Shown: one piece after another, positions 54,377 through 63,013 of the stretch | How the letters are laid out: every line of letters starts with the position of its first letter | How positions within the stretch are numbered: the first letter of the stretch is position 1 | From: Endozoicomonas sp. G2_2 | GTDB taxonomy: Bacteria; Pseudomonadota; Gammaproteobacteria; Nevskiales; Salinisphaeraceae | Assembly (NCBI RefSeq): GCF_017744135.1 | Contig: NZ_JAGHQU010000004.1 | Coordinates: 62,001 to 126,000 of the forward strand | DNA length: 64,000 nucleotides | Reading direction: 5' to 3' | Position numbers and translations under genes: made by a program | Notes under the pieces: model-generated | Seen by the model: only the letters and a program-made list of their open reading frames with translations | Database searches by the model: none | What the model was told of the DNA's origin: nothing

Positions 54377-54806
54377 CGGCAGCGAGTGCGGGCGCATCGC
54401 GCTGCGACGCACACTACCGCTGCTCGGGTCCGGGGAAGTCGAAGTGCATCTGCTGGCGGTCGTGCCGCTGACCGGCGCGGTGGCGGCCGCGGAAGGCTTC
54501 TATACCGAGAGCATGTACGAGGCCGAGCGCGAGCGGATCGAACAGATTCTTGCCGAAGGGGTGAACCTGCTCAAGGACCGCGGCGTGGACGCCGAGGGGC
54601 ATCTGCGCGCCGGCGAGCCCGCGCACCAGATCGCCAAGCTCGCCGACGACCTCGCCGTGAACCTGGTGGTGGTCGGCCACCAGCGCCGGGGCGTACTCGC
54701 GCGCTGGTGGCAAGGGTCGGTCGGTGCGTCGCTGCTCGACCGTCTGAGCTGCAGTCTGCTCGTCGTCCAGGCGCCCGGAGACGGCGACGATGTCGCTGCC
54801 CCCTGA
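54342..54806 (+). CDS. Universal stress protein, UspA family
   Basis: A 154-residue single-domain protein. EKILLAYDGSECGRIALRRTL is the N-terminal strand with the DGS loop. VNLVVVGHQRRGVLARWWQGSVGASLLDRLSCSLLVVQ matches the ATP-binding G2xG9xGS pattern in part (GHQRRG, GSVG). Its ATG lies 35 bases inside the end of the MFS gene, with GGGGG upstream, so expression depends on translation of the exporter. A small cytoplasmic stress-response or signalling role is expected. Confidence 0.87.
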   Translation: MENFEKILLAYDGSECGRIALRRTLPLLGSGEVEVHLLAVVPLTGAVAAAEGFYTESMYEAERERIEQILAEGVNLLKDRGVDAEGHLRAGEPAHQIAKLADDLAVNLVVVGHQRRGVLARWWQGSVGASLLDRLSCSLLVVQAPGDGDDVAAP

Positions 54807-54825
54807 GCGCATGCCCTTGGGTCGG

Positions 54826-55626
54826 CTATTCAGGAAGATAGGCGCGCCAGTCGTGCGCGGTATCGCCGAAGGCCAGGAAATGCGTGTTCAGCACGCTTTC
54901 CGTCTCGTTATAACGTAGCGGCCGTCCGTCCAGATCGGTGACCTGGCCGCCGGCGACGGCCAGCACCGCGTGGCCGGCCGCGGTATCCCATTCGCTGGTC
55001 GGACCCAGGCGCGGATAGAAGTCGGCACCGCCGTCGGCAATCACGCAGAACTTGAGTGACGAACCCATGGTCACCGGCTCGAAGTCGGGCATGCGTTCGA
55101 GCAGGGCGTCGATCGCCGCGGTACGATGCGAGCGCGAGACCAGAACGCGCGGCTTGCCTGCGTTGACACCGACGGTCGAGATCCGCTGCGGCTCGTTGTG
55201 ACCCTGCTGGCGGAAGGCGCCGATTTCGCGTGCCGCAGACCAGAGTGTTTCCAGCACCGGCGCGTAGACCACCCCGAGCACGGGTTCATGGTCGACCACG
55301 AGCGCGATGTTGATCGTGAACTGGTCGTTCTTGTTGACGAATTCCTTGGTGCCATCAAGCGGGTCGATCAGCCAGTAGGTCGACCACTGGCTGCGCGTAC
55401 CGAAGTCGATATCGGCGCCTTCTTCCGACAGCTGCGGCGTATCCGGCGTGAGCGCGGACAGCGCCGCCTGGATGCTGCGATGAGCAGCCAGGTCGGCCTG
55501 GGTCAGCGGGCTGTCGTCGGACTTGGTTTCGACGTCGAAGTCGCTGTAATAGATCGGCAGCGTCTTCTGGCCGGCGGCAACAGCGATTTCGCAGACCTGG
55601 TCGAGCAGTTCGCGGGTCAGTTCCAT
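54826..55626 (-). CDS. cysQ: 3'(2'),5'-bisphosphate nucleotidase
   Basis: A 266-residue inositol-monophosphatase-family enzyme that hydrolyses PAP from sulfate assimilation. EEGADIDFGTRSQ (metal Glu), YWLIDPLDGTKEFV (motif DPxDGT/S), and SEWDTAAGHAVLAVAGGQV (the WDTAAGHAV motif) are all present. It is cytoplasmic and peripheral. The nearest genes have no sulfur link. It converges with the UspA gene. Confidence 0.93.
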   Translation of the reverse strand: MELTRELLDQVCEIAVAAGQKTLPIYYSDFDVETKSDDSPLTQADLAAHRSIQAALSALTPDTPQLSEEGADIDFGTRSQWSTYWLIDPLDGTKEFVNKNDQFTINIALVVDHEPVLGVVYAPVLETLWSAAREIGAFRQQGHNEPQRISTVGVNAGKPRVLVSRSHRTAAIDALLERMPDFEPVTMGSSLKFCVIADGGADFYPRLGPTSEWDTAAGHAVLAVAGGQVTDLDGRPLRYNETESVLNTHFLAFGDTAHDWRAYLPE

Positions 55627-55720
55627 GGCGTTCGGTGGTTGGGATTCGCGCCGCGCATCATACCCGTCGTCGGCGTGCTGCGTTGCCCACCGCCGCGTTT
55701 CAGGCGCGGATTCGCTGCAG

Positions 55721-57031
55721 CTAGGCGCGGCGCGAGCGCGGCTTGCGGTTGCCGCCGCCTCCCTTGCGTCGGCCGCCGCGCGGCTTGCGCGGGCGCCGGG
55801 CCGGGATCACCACGTCGTCGGCAAACGCCTCGCCGTGCGGCATCTCGGCTTCGATCTTGTGCTCGATATAGGCCTCGATATCGGGCAGCGAGTACACATA
55901 CTCCTCGCAGGCGAAGGAGATGGCGTCGCCGGTGTTGCCGGCGCGCGCGGTACGGCCGATGCGATGCACGTAATCCTGCGCGTCCTGCGGCAGATCGTAG
56001 TTGATGACGTGGGTCACGTCGGGAATGTGCAGTCCACGGGCGGCCACGTCGGTGGCCACCATGATTGGCAACTTGCCCTGCTTGAAGTCCTCGAGCAGAC
56101 GCAGGCGCTTGTTCTGGGCCACGTCGCCGGACAGCGTCGCGGCGGTAAAGCCGTTGGCATTGAGGCCGTCCTCGATGAACTCGGCCGTGCGCTTGGTGTT
56201 GATGAAGATCAGCGTCCGGCCGTTGTCGATACGGCGCAGCGTGCCCACCAGAAGCGCGAGCTTGTCGTCCTTGGACACGTGGTAGAGCTTTTGCGTGATC
56301 GCGCCGATGTTAACCGTCTCGGTATCGGTGCGGATCAGCGTCGGACTGTTCATGTGCTCGTAGGCGAGCTCGAGCACACGATGGCTGAGCGTCGCCGAGA
56401 ACAGCAGGTTCTGGCGGTTCTCGGGGCGGGGCATCTTGCGGAACATGTAGCGAATGTCGTCGATGAAGCCCAGATCGAACATGCGATCGGCCTCGTCGAG
56501 CACTGCCACTTCGATAGCCTTGAGGGTGTAGACCTTCTGCTTGTAATAGTCGATCAGCCGGCCCGGGGTGCCGATGAGAATATCGACGCCGTCCTGAATG
56601 GCCTGTCGCTGCTCTTCATAACCCGTGCCGCCGTAGCAGACGACACATTTCAGGCCGGTGCCCGATGCCAGCGGCAAGGCGTCCTTGTAGATCTGGTCGG
56701 CGAGTTCGCGCGTCGGCGCGAGAATGAGCGCGCGCGGCTGGCTGGCCTGGGCCGGCGCGTGTTCGCTCGGTTCGGGACTGTCCGTGAGCAACCGATGCAG
56801 GGTGGCCAGGAGGAAGGCCGCGGTCTTGCCGGTGCCGGTGTGCGCCTGGCCGGCAATGTCCGTGCCCTTGAGTGCCAATGGCAGGGTCTCGGCCTGGATG
56901 GGCGTGGCGTGCGAGAAGCCCCGCTCGGTCAGACCGGCCAGAATGGTCTCGTGCAGACCGAGTGCATCCAGCCGCGTGTCGGTAAGCAGATTCTGCTGGG
57001 CAGGTTCGGTGGCGGGGGCGGTTTCGGTCAT
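55721..57031 (-). CDS. rhlB: ATP-dependent RNA helicase RhlB
   Basis: A 436-residue DEAD-box helicase. The Q motif GFSHATPIQAETLPLAL, motif I AHTGTGKTAAF, motif II VLDEADRMFDLGF, motif III SAT, and motif VI YVHRIGRTARAG are all intact. The C-terminus is basic (RRPRKPRGGRRKGGGGNRK), as in RhlB. RhlB works in the RNA degradosome. Its divergence from trxA and rho is the same as in E. coli, which supports the name over RhlE. The frame is open upstream of the ATG at 57029-57031. Confidence 0.93.
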   Translation of the reverse strand: MTETAPATEPAQQNLLTDTRLDALGLHETILAGLTERGFSHATPIQAETLPLALKGTDIAGQAHTGTGKTAAFLLATLHRLLTDSPEPSEHAPAQASQPRALILAPTRELADQIYKDALPLASGTGLKCVVCYGGTGYEEQRQAIQDGVDILIGTPGRLIDYYKQKVYTLKAIEVAVLDEADRMFDLGFIDDIRYMFRKMPRPENRQNLLFSATLSHRVLELAYEHMNSPTLIRTDTETVNIGAITQKLYHVSKDDKLALLVGTLRRIDNGRTLIFINTKRTAEFIEDGLNANGFTAATLSGDVAQNKRLRLLEDFKQGKLPIMVATDVAARGLHIPDVTHVINYDLPQDAQDYVHRIGRTARAGNTGDAISFACEEYVYSLPDIEAYIEHKIEAEMPHGEAFADDVVIPARRPRKPRGGRRKGGGGNRKPRSRRA

Positions 57032-57384
57032 GTTGGCCTTTGGAATTGAGTGAGCGATGTCGTCAACAGGTACGTCGTCGACCAGGTCGATTGGCGGCCC
57101 GATACGCAGGGGTTGAAAAACGCGCCGAGATAGGCTCCAATAGCCGCTAACGTTGCGAATACGGATATTCGCTGCACTGCCCGAGTCGGGTCGACTCGCA
57201 TTCCGGCACTGTTTTTTGCAGCCCGCACTATAACAGCTTGTGATCTTCACGGTTGTCGGGCCGCGACCTTTCGCGCAGCTTGCAAACATCTTTTCGCGCC
57301 CTTAATTACCAGCTCAGTAGCGCTTTGCTCCCCCGCGGACAGGCGCGAATTTCATTTGTCCCGTTTCATTTCCGAGGACGCCCA
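57032..57384. other. Divergent rhlB-trxA regulatory region
   Basis: This 353-base space contains no gene. It carries a candidate extended -10 promoter for rhlB (listed separately), a GAGTCGGGTCGACTC palindrome at 57183-57197, and the trxA ribosome site GAGG eight bases before its ATG. A matching trxA promoter was not picked out with confidence. Confidence 0.5.
57227..57235 (-). promoter_or_regulatory. Extended -10 promoter candidate for rhlB
   Basis: On the minus strand TGTTATAGT gives TGn followed by TATAGT (five of six). No good -35 accompanies it. Transcription would start about 190 bases before rhlB, leaving a long leader. Confidence 0.4.
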
Positions 57385-57711
57385 ATGAGTGAAAACATCA
57401 TCAAAGTCAGTGATGACAGCTTCGACAACGAAGTGCTGTCGGCTTCCGGCCCCGTGCTGGTCGATTACTGGGCAGAGTGGTGCGGCCCGTGCAAGATGAT
57501 CGCGCCGGTGCTGGACGAAATCGCCGATGAGTACGACGGCCGGCTGACGGTCGCCAAACTCAATATCGACGATAACCCGAACACGCCGCCGCGTTATGGC
57601 ATCCGTGGCATTCCGACCCTGATGCTGTTCAAGGACGGCGAAGTGGCCGGAACCAAGGTCGGTTCCGTGTCCAAGACGCAGCTGACCGAATTCGTCGATC
57701 AGCACATCTGA
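57385..57711 (+). CDS. trxA: Thioredoxin 1
   Basis: A 108-residue cytoplasmic dithiol reductant. [21 protein letters not shown] contains the WCGPC active site and the [16 protein letters not shown] loop has the cis-Pro. The ATG at 57385 is preceded by GAGG. It lies upstream of rho, as in E. coli, with a hairpin between the two. Confidence 0.97.
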   Translation: MSENIIKVSDDSFDNEVLSASGPVLVDYWAEWCGPCKMIAPVLDEIADEYDGRLTVAKLNIDDNPNTPPRYGIRGIPTLMLFKDGEVAGTKVGSVSKTQLTEFVDQHI

Positions 57712-57721
57712 TCCCGATACC

Positions 57722-57750
57722 GCCGCCGGCTCGAAGCCGGCGGCTTTCGT
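57722..57750 (+). terminator. Hairpin terminator/attenuator between trxA and rho
   Basis: GCCGCCGGC (57722-57730) and GCCGGCGGC (57736-57744) form a perfect 9-bp stem with a TCGAA loop, followed by a short, broken T-run (TTTCGTTT). It would end much of the trxA transcript and let some continue into rho. Confidence 0.7.
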
Positions 57751-57796
57751 TTGATCTGCAACGGATCAAGCGCCCGCCCACTGCGAAACCTCTGTC

Positions 57797-57835
57797 ATGA
57801 CGCTTTCGCTGCAACTCATAGATAGCCGTGTCTGA
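57797..57835 (+). CDS. Possible 12-codon leader peptide of rho
   Basis: An ATG opens a frame encoding [12 protein letters not shown], whose TGA lies 8 bases inside the rho reading frame that begins with GTG at 57828. E. coli rho is preceded by a leader gene, rhoL. Here no ribosome site precedes the ATG, so this is weak. Confidence 0.2.
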   Translation: MTLSLQLIDSRV

Positions 57836-59327
57836 AGAAACAGTCGACGAACGCCAGTCCAAGGATTCGAACAACAACGGCGGCAACGGTGGCAACAACC
57901 GCCGCGGTCGGCGTCGCAAGAATTCGAATGGCCCGAACAAGCCGCGCAACAACAACGGCAATCGCGGCAAGGGCGGCGGCCCGAACAAGGGTGGCAACAA
58001 CCCGCCTAACGAAGACATCGATGAGGCCGAATTCGAGGCCTATGCCGGCGTTGCCGGCGATGGTCCGATCCTGAACCTGAGTGAGCTCAAGCAGAAGACC
58101 GCTGCCGAGCTCATGGAAATGGCGCAGGACATGCAGCTCGAGAACCTCTCGCGCATGCGCAAGCAGGACCTGATCTTCGCCATGCTCAAGGGGCACGCGA
58201 AATCGGGCGAGCGCATCTACGGCGACGGCGTACTCGAGATCCTGTCGGACGGCTTCGGTTTCCTGCGCTCGAACGAGTCGTCGTACATGGCCGGCCCGGA
58301 CGACATCTATGTGTCGCCCAGCCAGATTCGGCGCTTCTCGCTGCGGACCGGCGACAATATCGAAGGCCGTATCCGTCCGCCCAAGGAATCCGAGCGTTAT
58401 TTCGCGCTGCTCAAGGTCGACAAGATCAACGAGGACCCGCCCGAGAAATCCAAGGGCAAGGTCCTGTTCGAGAACCTCACGCCGCTGTTCCCGACCGAGC
58501 GGCTGCACATGGAGCTGGGCAACGGCTCCACGGAAGACATCACCGCGCGCACCATCGACCTGGTCGCGCCCTTCGGCAAGGGCCAGCGTGGCCTGATCGT
58601 CTCGCCGCCCAAGGCCGGCAAGACGATGATGATGCAGAACATCGCCCAGTCGATCGCGACCAATCATCCGGATTGTCACCTCATCGTGCTGCTCATCGAC
58701 GAGCGGCCCGAGGAGGTCACCGAGATGGAGCGCAGCGTGCGCGGCGAAGTGGTCTCGTCGACGTTCGACGAGCCGGCCTCCCGCCACGTGCAGGTCGCCG
58801 ACATGGTGATCGAGAAAGCCAAGCGGCTGGTCGAGCACAAGAAGGACGTGGTGATCCTGCTCGATTCGCTGACCCGTCTGGCGCGCGCCTACAACACCAC
58901 CGCCCCCTCCTCGGGCAAGGTGCTGACCGGCGGTGTCGACGCGAACGCGCTGCAGAAGCCGAAGCGCTTCTTCGGTGCGGCCCGTAACGTGGAAGAAGGC
59001 GGCAGCCTCACGATTCTGGCGACCGCGCTCATCGAGACCGGCTCGAAGATGGACGAAGTCATCTACGAGGAGTTCAAGGGCACGGGCAACATGGAGGTCC
59101 ATATGGACCGCCGAATCGCCGAAAAGCGCATCTACCCGGCGATCCACGTCAACCGCTCCGGCACGCGCCGCGAGGAAAAACTGGTGCCGCAGGACGAACT
59201 GCAGCGCATGTGGGTGCTGCGCAAGCTCCTGCACGGTATGGACGACCTGGCGGCCATGGAGCTGCTCATCGATCGCATGAAGCAGACCAAGACCAACGCC
59301 CAGTTCTTCGAATCCATGAAGCGCTAG
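57828..59327 (+). CDS. rho: Transcription termination factor Rho, N-terminally extended
   Basis: A 499-residue hexameric RNA-dependent ATPase. Residues about 80 onward match standard Rho ([37 protein letters not shown]; cold-shock domain with [31 protein letters not shown]; Walker [60 protein letters not shown]). The first 80 residues are an added tail rich in Asn, Gly, Arg and Lys ([20 protein letters not shown]). E. coli Rho is 419 residues. The start is a GTG at 57828 without a strong ribosome site. Confidence 0.94.
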   Translation: MSEETVDERQSKDSNNNGGNGGNNRRGRRRKNSNGPNKPRNNNGNRGKGGGPNKGGNNPPNEDIDEAEFEAYAGVAGDGPILNLSELKQKTAAELMEMAQDMQLENLSRMRKQDLIFAMLKGHAKSGERIYGDGVLEILSDGFGFLRSNESSYMAGPDDIYVSPSQIRRFSLRTGDNIEGRIRPPKESERYFALLKVDKINEDPPEKSKGKVLFENLTPLFPTERLHMELGNGSTEDITARTIDLVAPFGKGQRGLIVSPPKAGKTMMMQNIAQSIATNHPDCHLIVLLIDERPEEVTEMERSVRGEVVSSTFDEPASRHVQVADMVIEKAKRLVEHKKDVVILLDSLTRLARAYNTTAPSSGKVLTGGVDANALQKPKRFFGAARNVEEGGSLTILATALIETGSKMDEVIYEEFKGTGNMEVHMDRRIAEKRIYPAIHVNRSGTRREEKLVPQDELQRMWVLRKLLHGMDDLAAMELLIDRMKQTKTNAQFFESMKR

Positions 59328-59350
59328 GCCCGGCCACGGTGCCAGGCATG

Positions 59351-59377
59351 AAAAAGCGGGCTTCGGCCCGCTTTTTT
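59351..59377 (+). terminator. Intrinsic terminator downstream of rho
   Basis: AAAAAGCGGGC, loop TTCG, then GCCCGCTTTTTT forms a GC stem with a UUCG tetraloop and a T-run. The flanking A-run makes it usable on the minus strand for pqiC as well. Confidence 0.93.
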
Positions 59378-59424
59378 GTGTCCGCTCGCAACCGAGCGAC
59401 GTGACGCCGGCGCCGGTGCGTTCG

Positions 59425-60024
59425 CTACCGCGCCTCGCGGGCGGCGGCCTGAATGCGAGGGGCCAGGTCGCGCGCACTGGCCCGCCATGCGTTCGACAGG
59501 CTTTCGACCAATGCATCGTAGCCGTCGTTGGCCAGCGGCTCGCGGCGCTCGAAGCGCTCGCGCACGACGGTATTGCCCTGGGCATCGACAATTCGCCACT
59601 GCCCGGCGATATGTGCATGCCCGTCGTAATGGCCCATGAAGGCATCGACGCGTGTCGCCAGTCTCAGAACGGGCCGCGACGTCTCGGCGGCGTCTGCCTG
59701 TAACTGCACTTGCAGCCGCGGCAGCGCAGCGGTCAATTCGGCCTCCAGCGCTTCACGCAGTTGTCCGGCCAGTGGTGCTGCCCAGCGGTTGTTGTTGGCG
59801 ATGGCCACGCGGTGGGCGCTCGTCTGGTACACGATGCCGCTCTCGTCGAGATAGGGCGAGAGCCGGACCGGCGCGATGACCAGCACGCCCTGCGAGCGGT
59901 CTGCAGAAGCGGGTTCGGCCGGACGATCCCGGTCGAGCAGGAACATGGCCGGTGCATTGGCGCTGCTGGCACAGCCGGTCGTGGCCAGCACGGCACATAA
60001 CGCGAGTAGACGAATCGATTTCAT
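59425..60024 (-). CDS. pqiC: Outer-membrane lipoprotein PqiC
   Basis: A 199-residue lipoprotein of the ABC_trans_aux (DUF330) family. The lipobox is LATTGCAS. VLVIAPVRLSPYLDESGIVYQT begins the domain and RWAAPLAGQLREALEAEL follows. PqiC sits in the outer membrane and contacts PqiB, forming a route for lipids between membranes. It overlaps pqiB by 4 bases. Confidence 0.88.
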   Translation of the reverse strand: MKSIRLLALCAVLATTGCASSANAPAMFLLDRDRPAEPASADRSQGVLVIAPVRLSPYLDESGIVYQTSAHRVAIANNNRWAAPLAGQLREALEAELTAALPRLQVQLQADAAETSRPVLRLATRVDAFMGHYDGHAHIAGQWRIVDAQGNTVVRERFERREPLANDGYDALVESLSNAWRASARDLAPRIQAAAREAR

Positions 60025-61667
60025 CGGGCAGCCTTGGGGATCGGGTCCTTGCCTTCGGCGGGGCCGAAGATGAGGGCGTTGGGATCGTTGCGCAGTGTGC
60101 GCGCCAGCGGTGCCACGTCATCAAGCACGCGGTTGAGGCGGTCCAGCGAGCGGTTGAATTCACCGTAGGCGGGTGCGCCCTGCTGGAAACCGTCCAGCGT
60201 CTGCTGCAGCTCGCCGAGCGTCACGCGCAGGGTGCGCGGTAGTTCACGCGTATCCTCGGATTCGAGCAGCCGGTTGATGTTGCGTGTCGCGCGGTGCAGC
60301 TGGTCGAGCGTGGCGTTCGAGGTTTCCAACGTGTGTTTCAGGTCGTTCGCGATCGGCCGGATATCGAGCGCGTTGAGCTTGTCCATCAGGTCCGACAGCT
60401 GCGTCTGGATGCTCGTGATGCTGCTGGGCACGCTCGGAAAGACCTCGTACTGGCCGATGGTTTTCGGGGCGTAGTCCTGCGCGTTGTTCTCGAACTGCAG
60501 GTTGATGAACGTCGAACCGGTTAACAGGTTGCCGGACTTGATAGTGGCACGCAGGCCGTTGGCGAAGAAGCGCCGGTTGTTCTCGCGCCATTGCGCGTCG
60601 CTCCAGTCGGTCCAGCTGTTGGCCGGACGCTGGGGCTCGACCGAGATCAGGACCGGAATCTTGAAGTCCGAGAACTGGCCGAAGTCGAAGTCGTCGCGGA
60701 AGTAGGGCACCTGCTCGACCGTGCCGATGCGCAGGCCGCGGTATTCGACGGGCGCACCGTTATTCAGGCCGCGCACCGAGTCGTCGAGGAGAATGACGTA
60801 CTCGATCTTGTCGTCGAAGCGATCCTGGGCGGCGGCGTTGCGGGTCGGATACAGCTTGAAGCCGTGTCCGGCCTCGACCGCGGCGCCCGGTTCCACGCCG
60901 GCGGGCAGGCCGAAGGTCACGCCGCCGGCAAGAATGCTCTGCAACGAGCCAGTCTGGACATCCACGCCGTCCGAGCCGAGATGGAAATCGATGCCGGAAC
61001 GCAGCCAGAACTGGGTCGTGCGCGTGACCAGACGCGAGAACGGTTCGCGCACGAACACGCGATATTCCATGCGCTGCGCGTCGACGGCGAACTCGCTGGA
61101 CTCGATCTGGCCCACGGTCTGGCCCTGGTAGATGATCGGGTCGCCCACGGCCAGCGAATTGTCGGCATCGCTATTGAGCGTGATCACCACGCCGGGTTCG
61201 TCGGGCGAGCGTGCCGGCGGCGTATCCTGCACCGCGAACTCGCGCCGCGAGGTCTCGGCCTGGCCGGGTTGCAGCTGGATGTAGGCCCCGGACAGGATCG
61301 TGCCGAGCCCGCTGATGCCCTGGCGTCCCACGCGCGGTTTCACGACCCAGAAACGGCTGTCCTTCACGAGCAGATCGGCCGTATCGGGATTCATCTGCAC
61401 GGTCGCGACCGCGCCGTTGTAGTCGTCGGCGAGCCGCACGTTCACCACATGCCCGACCTCAACGCTGCGCACCTTCACCAGGGTCTTGCCGGCTTCGAGG
61501 CCTTCCGCCGTATCGACGGCCAGCGTGATTTCCGGGCCGTGCGACATCACGTTCTGGTAGATGAGCCACAGGCCGATGAGCGCGGCGCCGAGCGGAATCA
61601 GCCATACGGGCGACGGGCGCCAGGGGCCCGGGCGGGCGGTCACGGCGGTGTTCGGGTCATTACTCAT
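60021..61667 (-). CDS. pqiB: Intermembrane lipid transport protein PqiB (MCE domains)
   Basis: A 548-residue periplasm-spanning protein anchored by an N-terminal helix (WLIPLGAALIGLWLIYQ). Three MCE/MlaD domains follow (about residues 45-130, 160-250 and 290-400; for example TAEGLEAGKTLVKVRSVEVG, PVEYRGLRIGTVEQV, GLRATIKSGNLLTGSTFINL). The C-terminal coiled coil has LSDLMDKLNALDIRPIAND and further heptads. Three domains identify PqiB rather than LetB or MlaD. It overlaps pqiA by 4 bases. Confidence 0.93.
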   Translation of the reverse strand: MSNDPNTAVTARPGPWRPSPVWLIPLGAALIGLWLIYQNVMSHGPEITLAVDTAEGLEAGKTLVKVRSVEVGHVVNVRLADDYNGAVATVQMNPDTADLLVKDSRFWVVKPRVGRQGISGLGTILSGAYIQLQPGQAETSRREFAVQDTPPARSPDEPGVVITLNSDADNSLAVGDPIIYQGQTVGQIESSEFAVDAQRMEYRVFVREPFSRLVTRTTQFWLRSGIDFHLGSDGVDVQTGSLQSILAGGVTFGLPAGVEPGAAVEAGHGFKLYPTRNAAAQDRFDDKIEYVILLDDSVRGLNNGAPVEYRGLRIGTVEQVPYFRDDFDFGQFSDFKIPVLISVEPQRPANSWTDWSDAQWRENNRRFFANGLRATIKSGNLLTGSTFINLQFENNAQDYAPKTIGQYEVFPSVPSSITSIQTQLSDLMDKLNALDIRPIANDLKHTLETSNATLDQLHRATRNINRLLESEDTRELPRTLRVTLGELQQTLDGFQQGAPAYGEFNRSLDRLNRVLDDVAPLARTLRNDPNALIFGPAEGKDPIPKAAR

Positions 61668-62929
61668 GCACTATCCGCGTTGAAGGTGTCGCCCCAGAGG
61701 CGTCGCGTGTCGAAGGTCAGGGCGGCGACCATGGTCACCACGACCACGGCCGCGAACGCCAGCGCTGCCGGGCCCGGTTCGATGGCCATCAGCGCGCCGG
61801 CCCGGACCAGCGCCGCCAGCACCGCGACCACGAACACGTCGATCATCGACCAGCGCCCGAGCTTTTCGGTCACGCGATAGAGCCGCATCTGTGCCTGCGA
61901 ATCGTCGTGCCAGCCATGGCGCGCGGCCAGGCAGAGCCAGCCCAGAGCGACGATCTTGCTGATCGGGACCACCACGCTCGCCACGAATATGACCAGCGCG
62001 ATCGGCCACGACCCGGTGTGCACGAGGTGCAGAACGCCGCCGATGATGGTCTGCGGTTCGGTGCTGCCGAGACTCGTCGTCGACATGATCGGGTAGAGAT
62101 TGGCCGGAATATACAGGATCGTGGCGGTGACGAGCAGCGCCCAGGTCAGCTGCAGCCTGTCGACGCCGTAATGCGCGTGGCGTCGGCCGCAGCGCGGACA
62201 GTGGTGGCGACGGTTGGCGCGAAAGGGCGTGTCGCAGCCGCGACAGACGACCAGTTGCTGACTCGCGCCGGTACGGCCGGTCTGTATGGCGGGCGCGGCT
62301 GCCGGCACGGGCGCGAGCCGGTCCCAGAGGCTCGACCAGTCCACCAGCGTCAAGGTGCGCAACAGCAATAGCGCGTAGACACAGAACGCGACGAACGACA
62401 GGCCGATGTGTACATCGGCGAGGGTGACGATCTTGATCAGGCTGACCAGCACGCCGACGATGAACACGTCCGACATCATCCAGGGTTCCAGCGGCTTGAG
62501 TCGCCGCGCCAGCTGGATCGCGAGGCGATGCCCGCCTTCGCCGCGCGCGGCCACAGCGCACAGATACACGAGTGCGAGCAGGTAAGCGCCCGGCAGACCG
62601 ACCGTGGTCAGCAGCAGCAACGTTGCCAGGCTCGGATACGCGTAACCGGCGAGTGCGCCGGCAGCGTCCACGAACGACATCGTATGCCCTATGCCCTGGG
62701 TCGAGAAGCTCAGGAAATCGAAGGCGAAGACCAGCCCGAGCATGATCAGCGTGCTCAGCGCCCACGCCAGCGGGCGCTGCATATCGCGCTGCGCGGGCGC
62801 CGCCACGTGGTGGTGGCAGCGCGGGCAGTGCGCGGATTCGCCCTCGGCACGCGGCGGCACACGCATCACCCAGTCGCACTCGCGACATAGCGCGATACGA
62901 TCGGTGCTTGCGTGGGGTCGGGCGTTCAT
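61664..62929 (-). CDS. pqiA: Intermembrane transport membrane protein PqiA
   Basis: A 421-residue integral membrane protein with two PqiA domains, each with a Cys motif before four helices. CRECDWVMRVPPRAEG plus CPRCHHH lies near residues 15-45, and CRGCDTPFRANRRHHCPRC near residue 230. The motifs resemble rubredoxin-like zinc sites. PqiA works with PqiB and PqiC in membrane integrity. The start is ATG 62929 (MNARPHAST); the frame is open some codons further upstream. Confidence 0.93.
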   Translation of the reverse strand: MNARPHASTDRIALCRECDWVMRVPPRAEGESAHCPRCHHHVAAPAQRDMQRPLAWALSTLIMLGLVFAFDFLSFSTQGIGHTMSFVDAAGALAGYAYPSLATLLLLTTVGLPGAYLLALVYLCAVAARGEGGHRLAIQLARRLKPLEPWMMSDVFIVGVLVSLIKIVTLADVHIGLSFVAFCVYALLLLRTLTLVDWSSLWDRLAPVPAAAPAIQTGRTGASQQLVVCRGCDTPFRANRRHHCPRCGRRHAHYGVDRLQLTWALLVTATILYIPANLYPIMSTTSLGSTEPQTIIGGVLHLVHTGSWPIALVIFVASVVVPISKIVALGWLCLAARHGWHDDSQAQMRLYRVTEKLGRWSMIDVFVVAVLAALVRAGALMAIEPGPAALAFAAVVVVTMVAALTFDTRRLWGDTFNADSA

Positions 62930-62972
62930 CGTGGTGCCATAGCGCGGACAGGCGGTTACAGGTGCACCGGGC

Positions 62973-63001
62973 AAAAAAAAGCGGGCCGCAGCCCGCTTTT
63001 T
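62973..63001 (-). terminator. Intrinsic terminator downstream of gltA
   Basis: On the minus strand GCGGGC and GCCCGC pair around TGCG and are followed by a run of eight T, with A-runs before the stem. It separates gltA from the pqi operon and resembles the terminator after rho. Confidence 0.92.
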
Positions 63002-63013
63002 CGCCGCCGCGTG

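Noticed and set aside
57816-59645. A 609-codon minus-strand frame opposite rho
   Set aside because: Antisense to rho, crosses the rho terminator, and has shadow-type composition.
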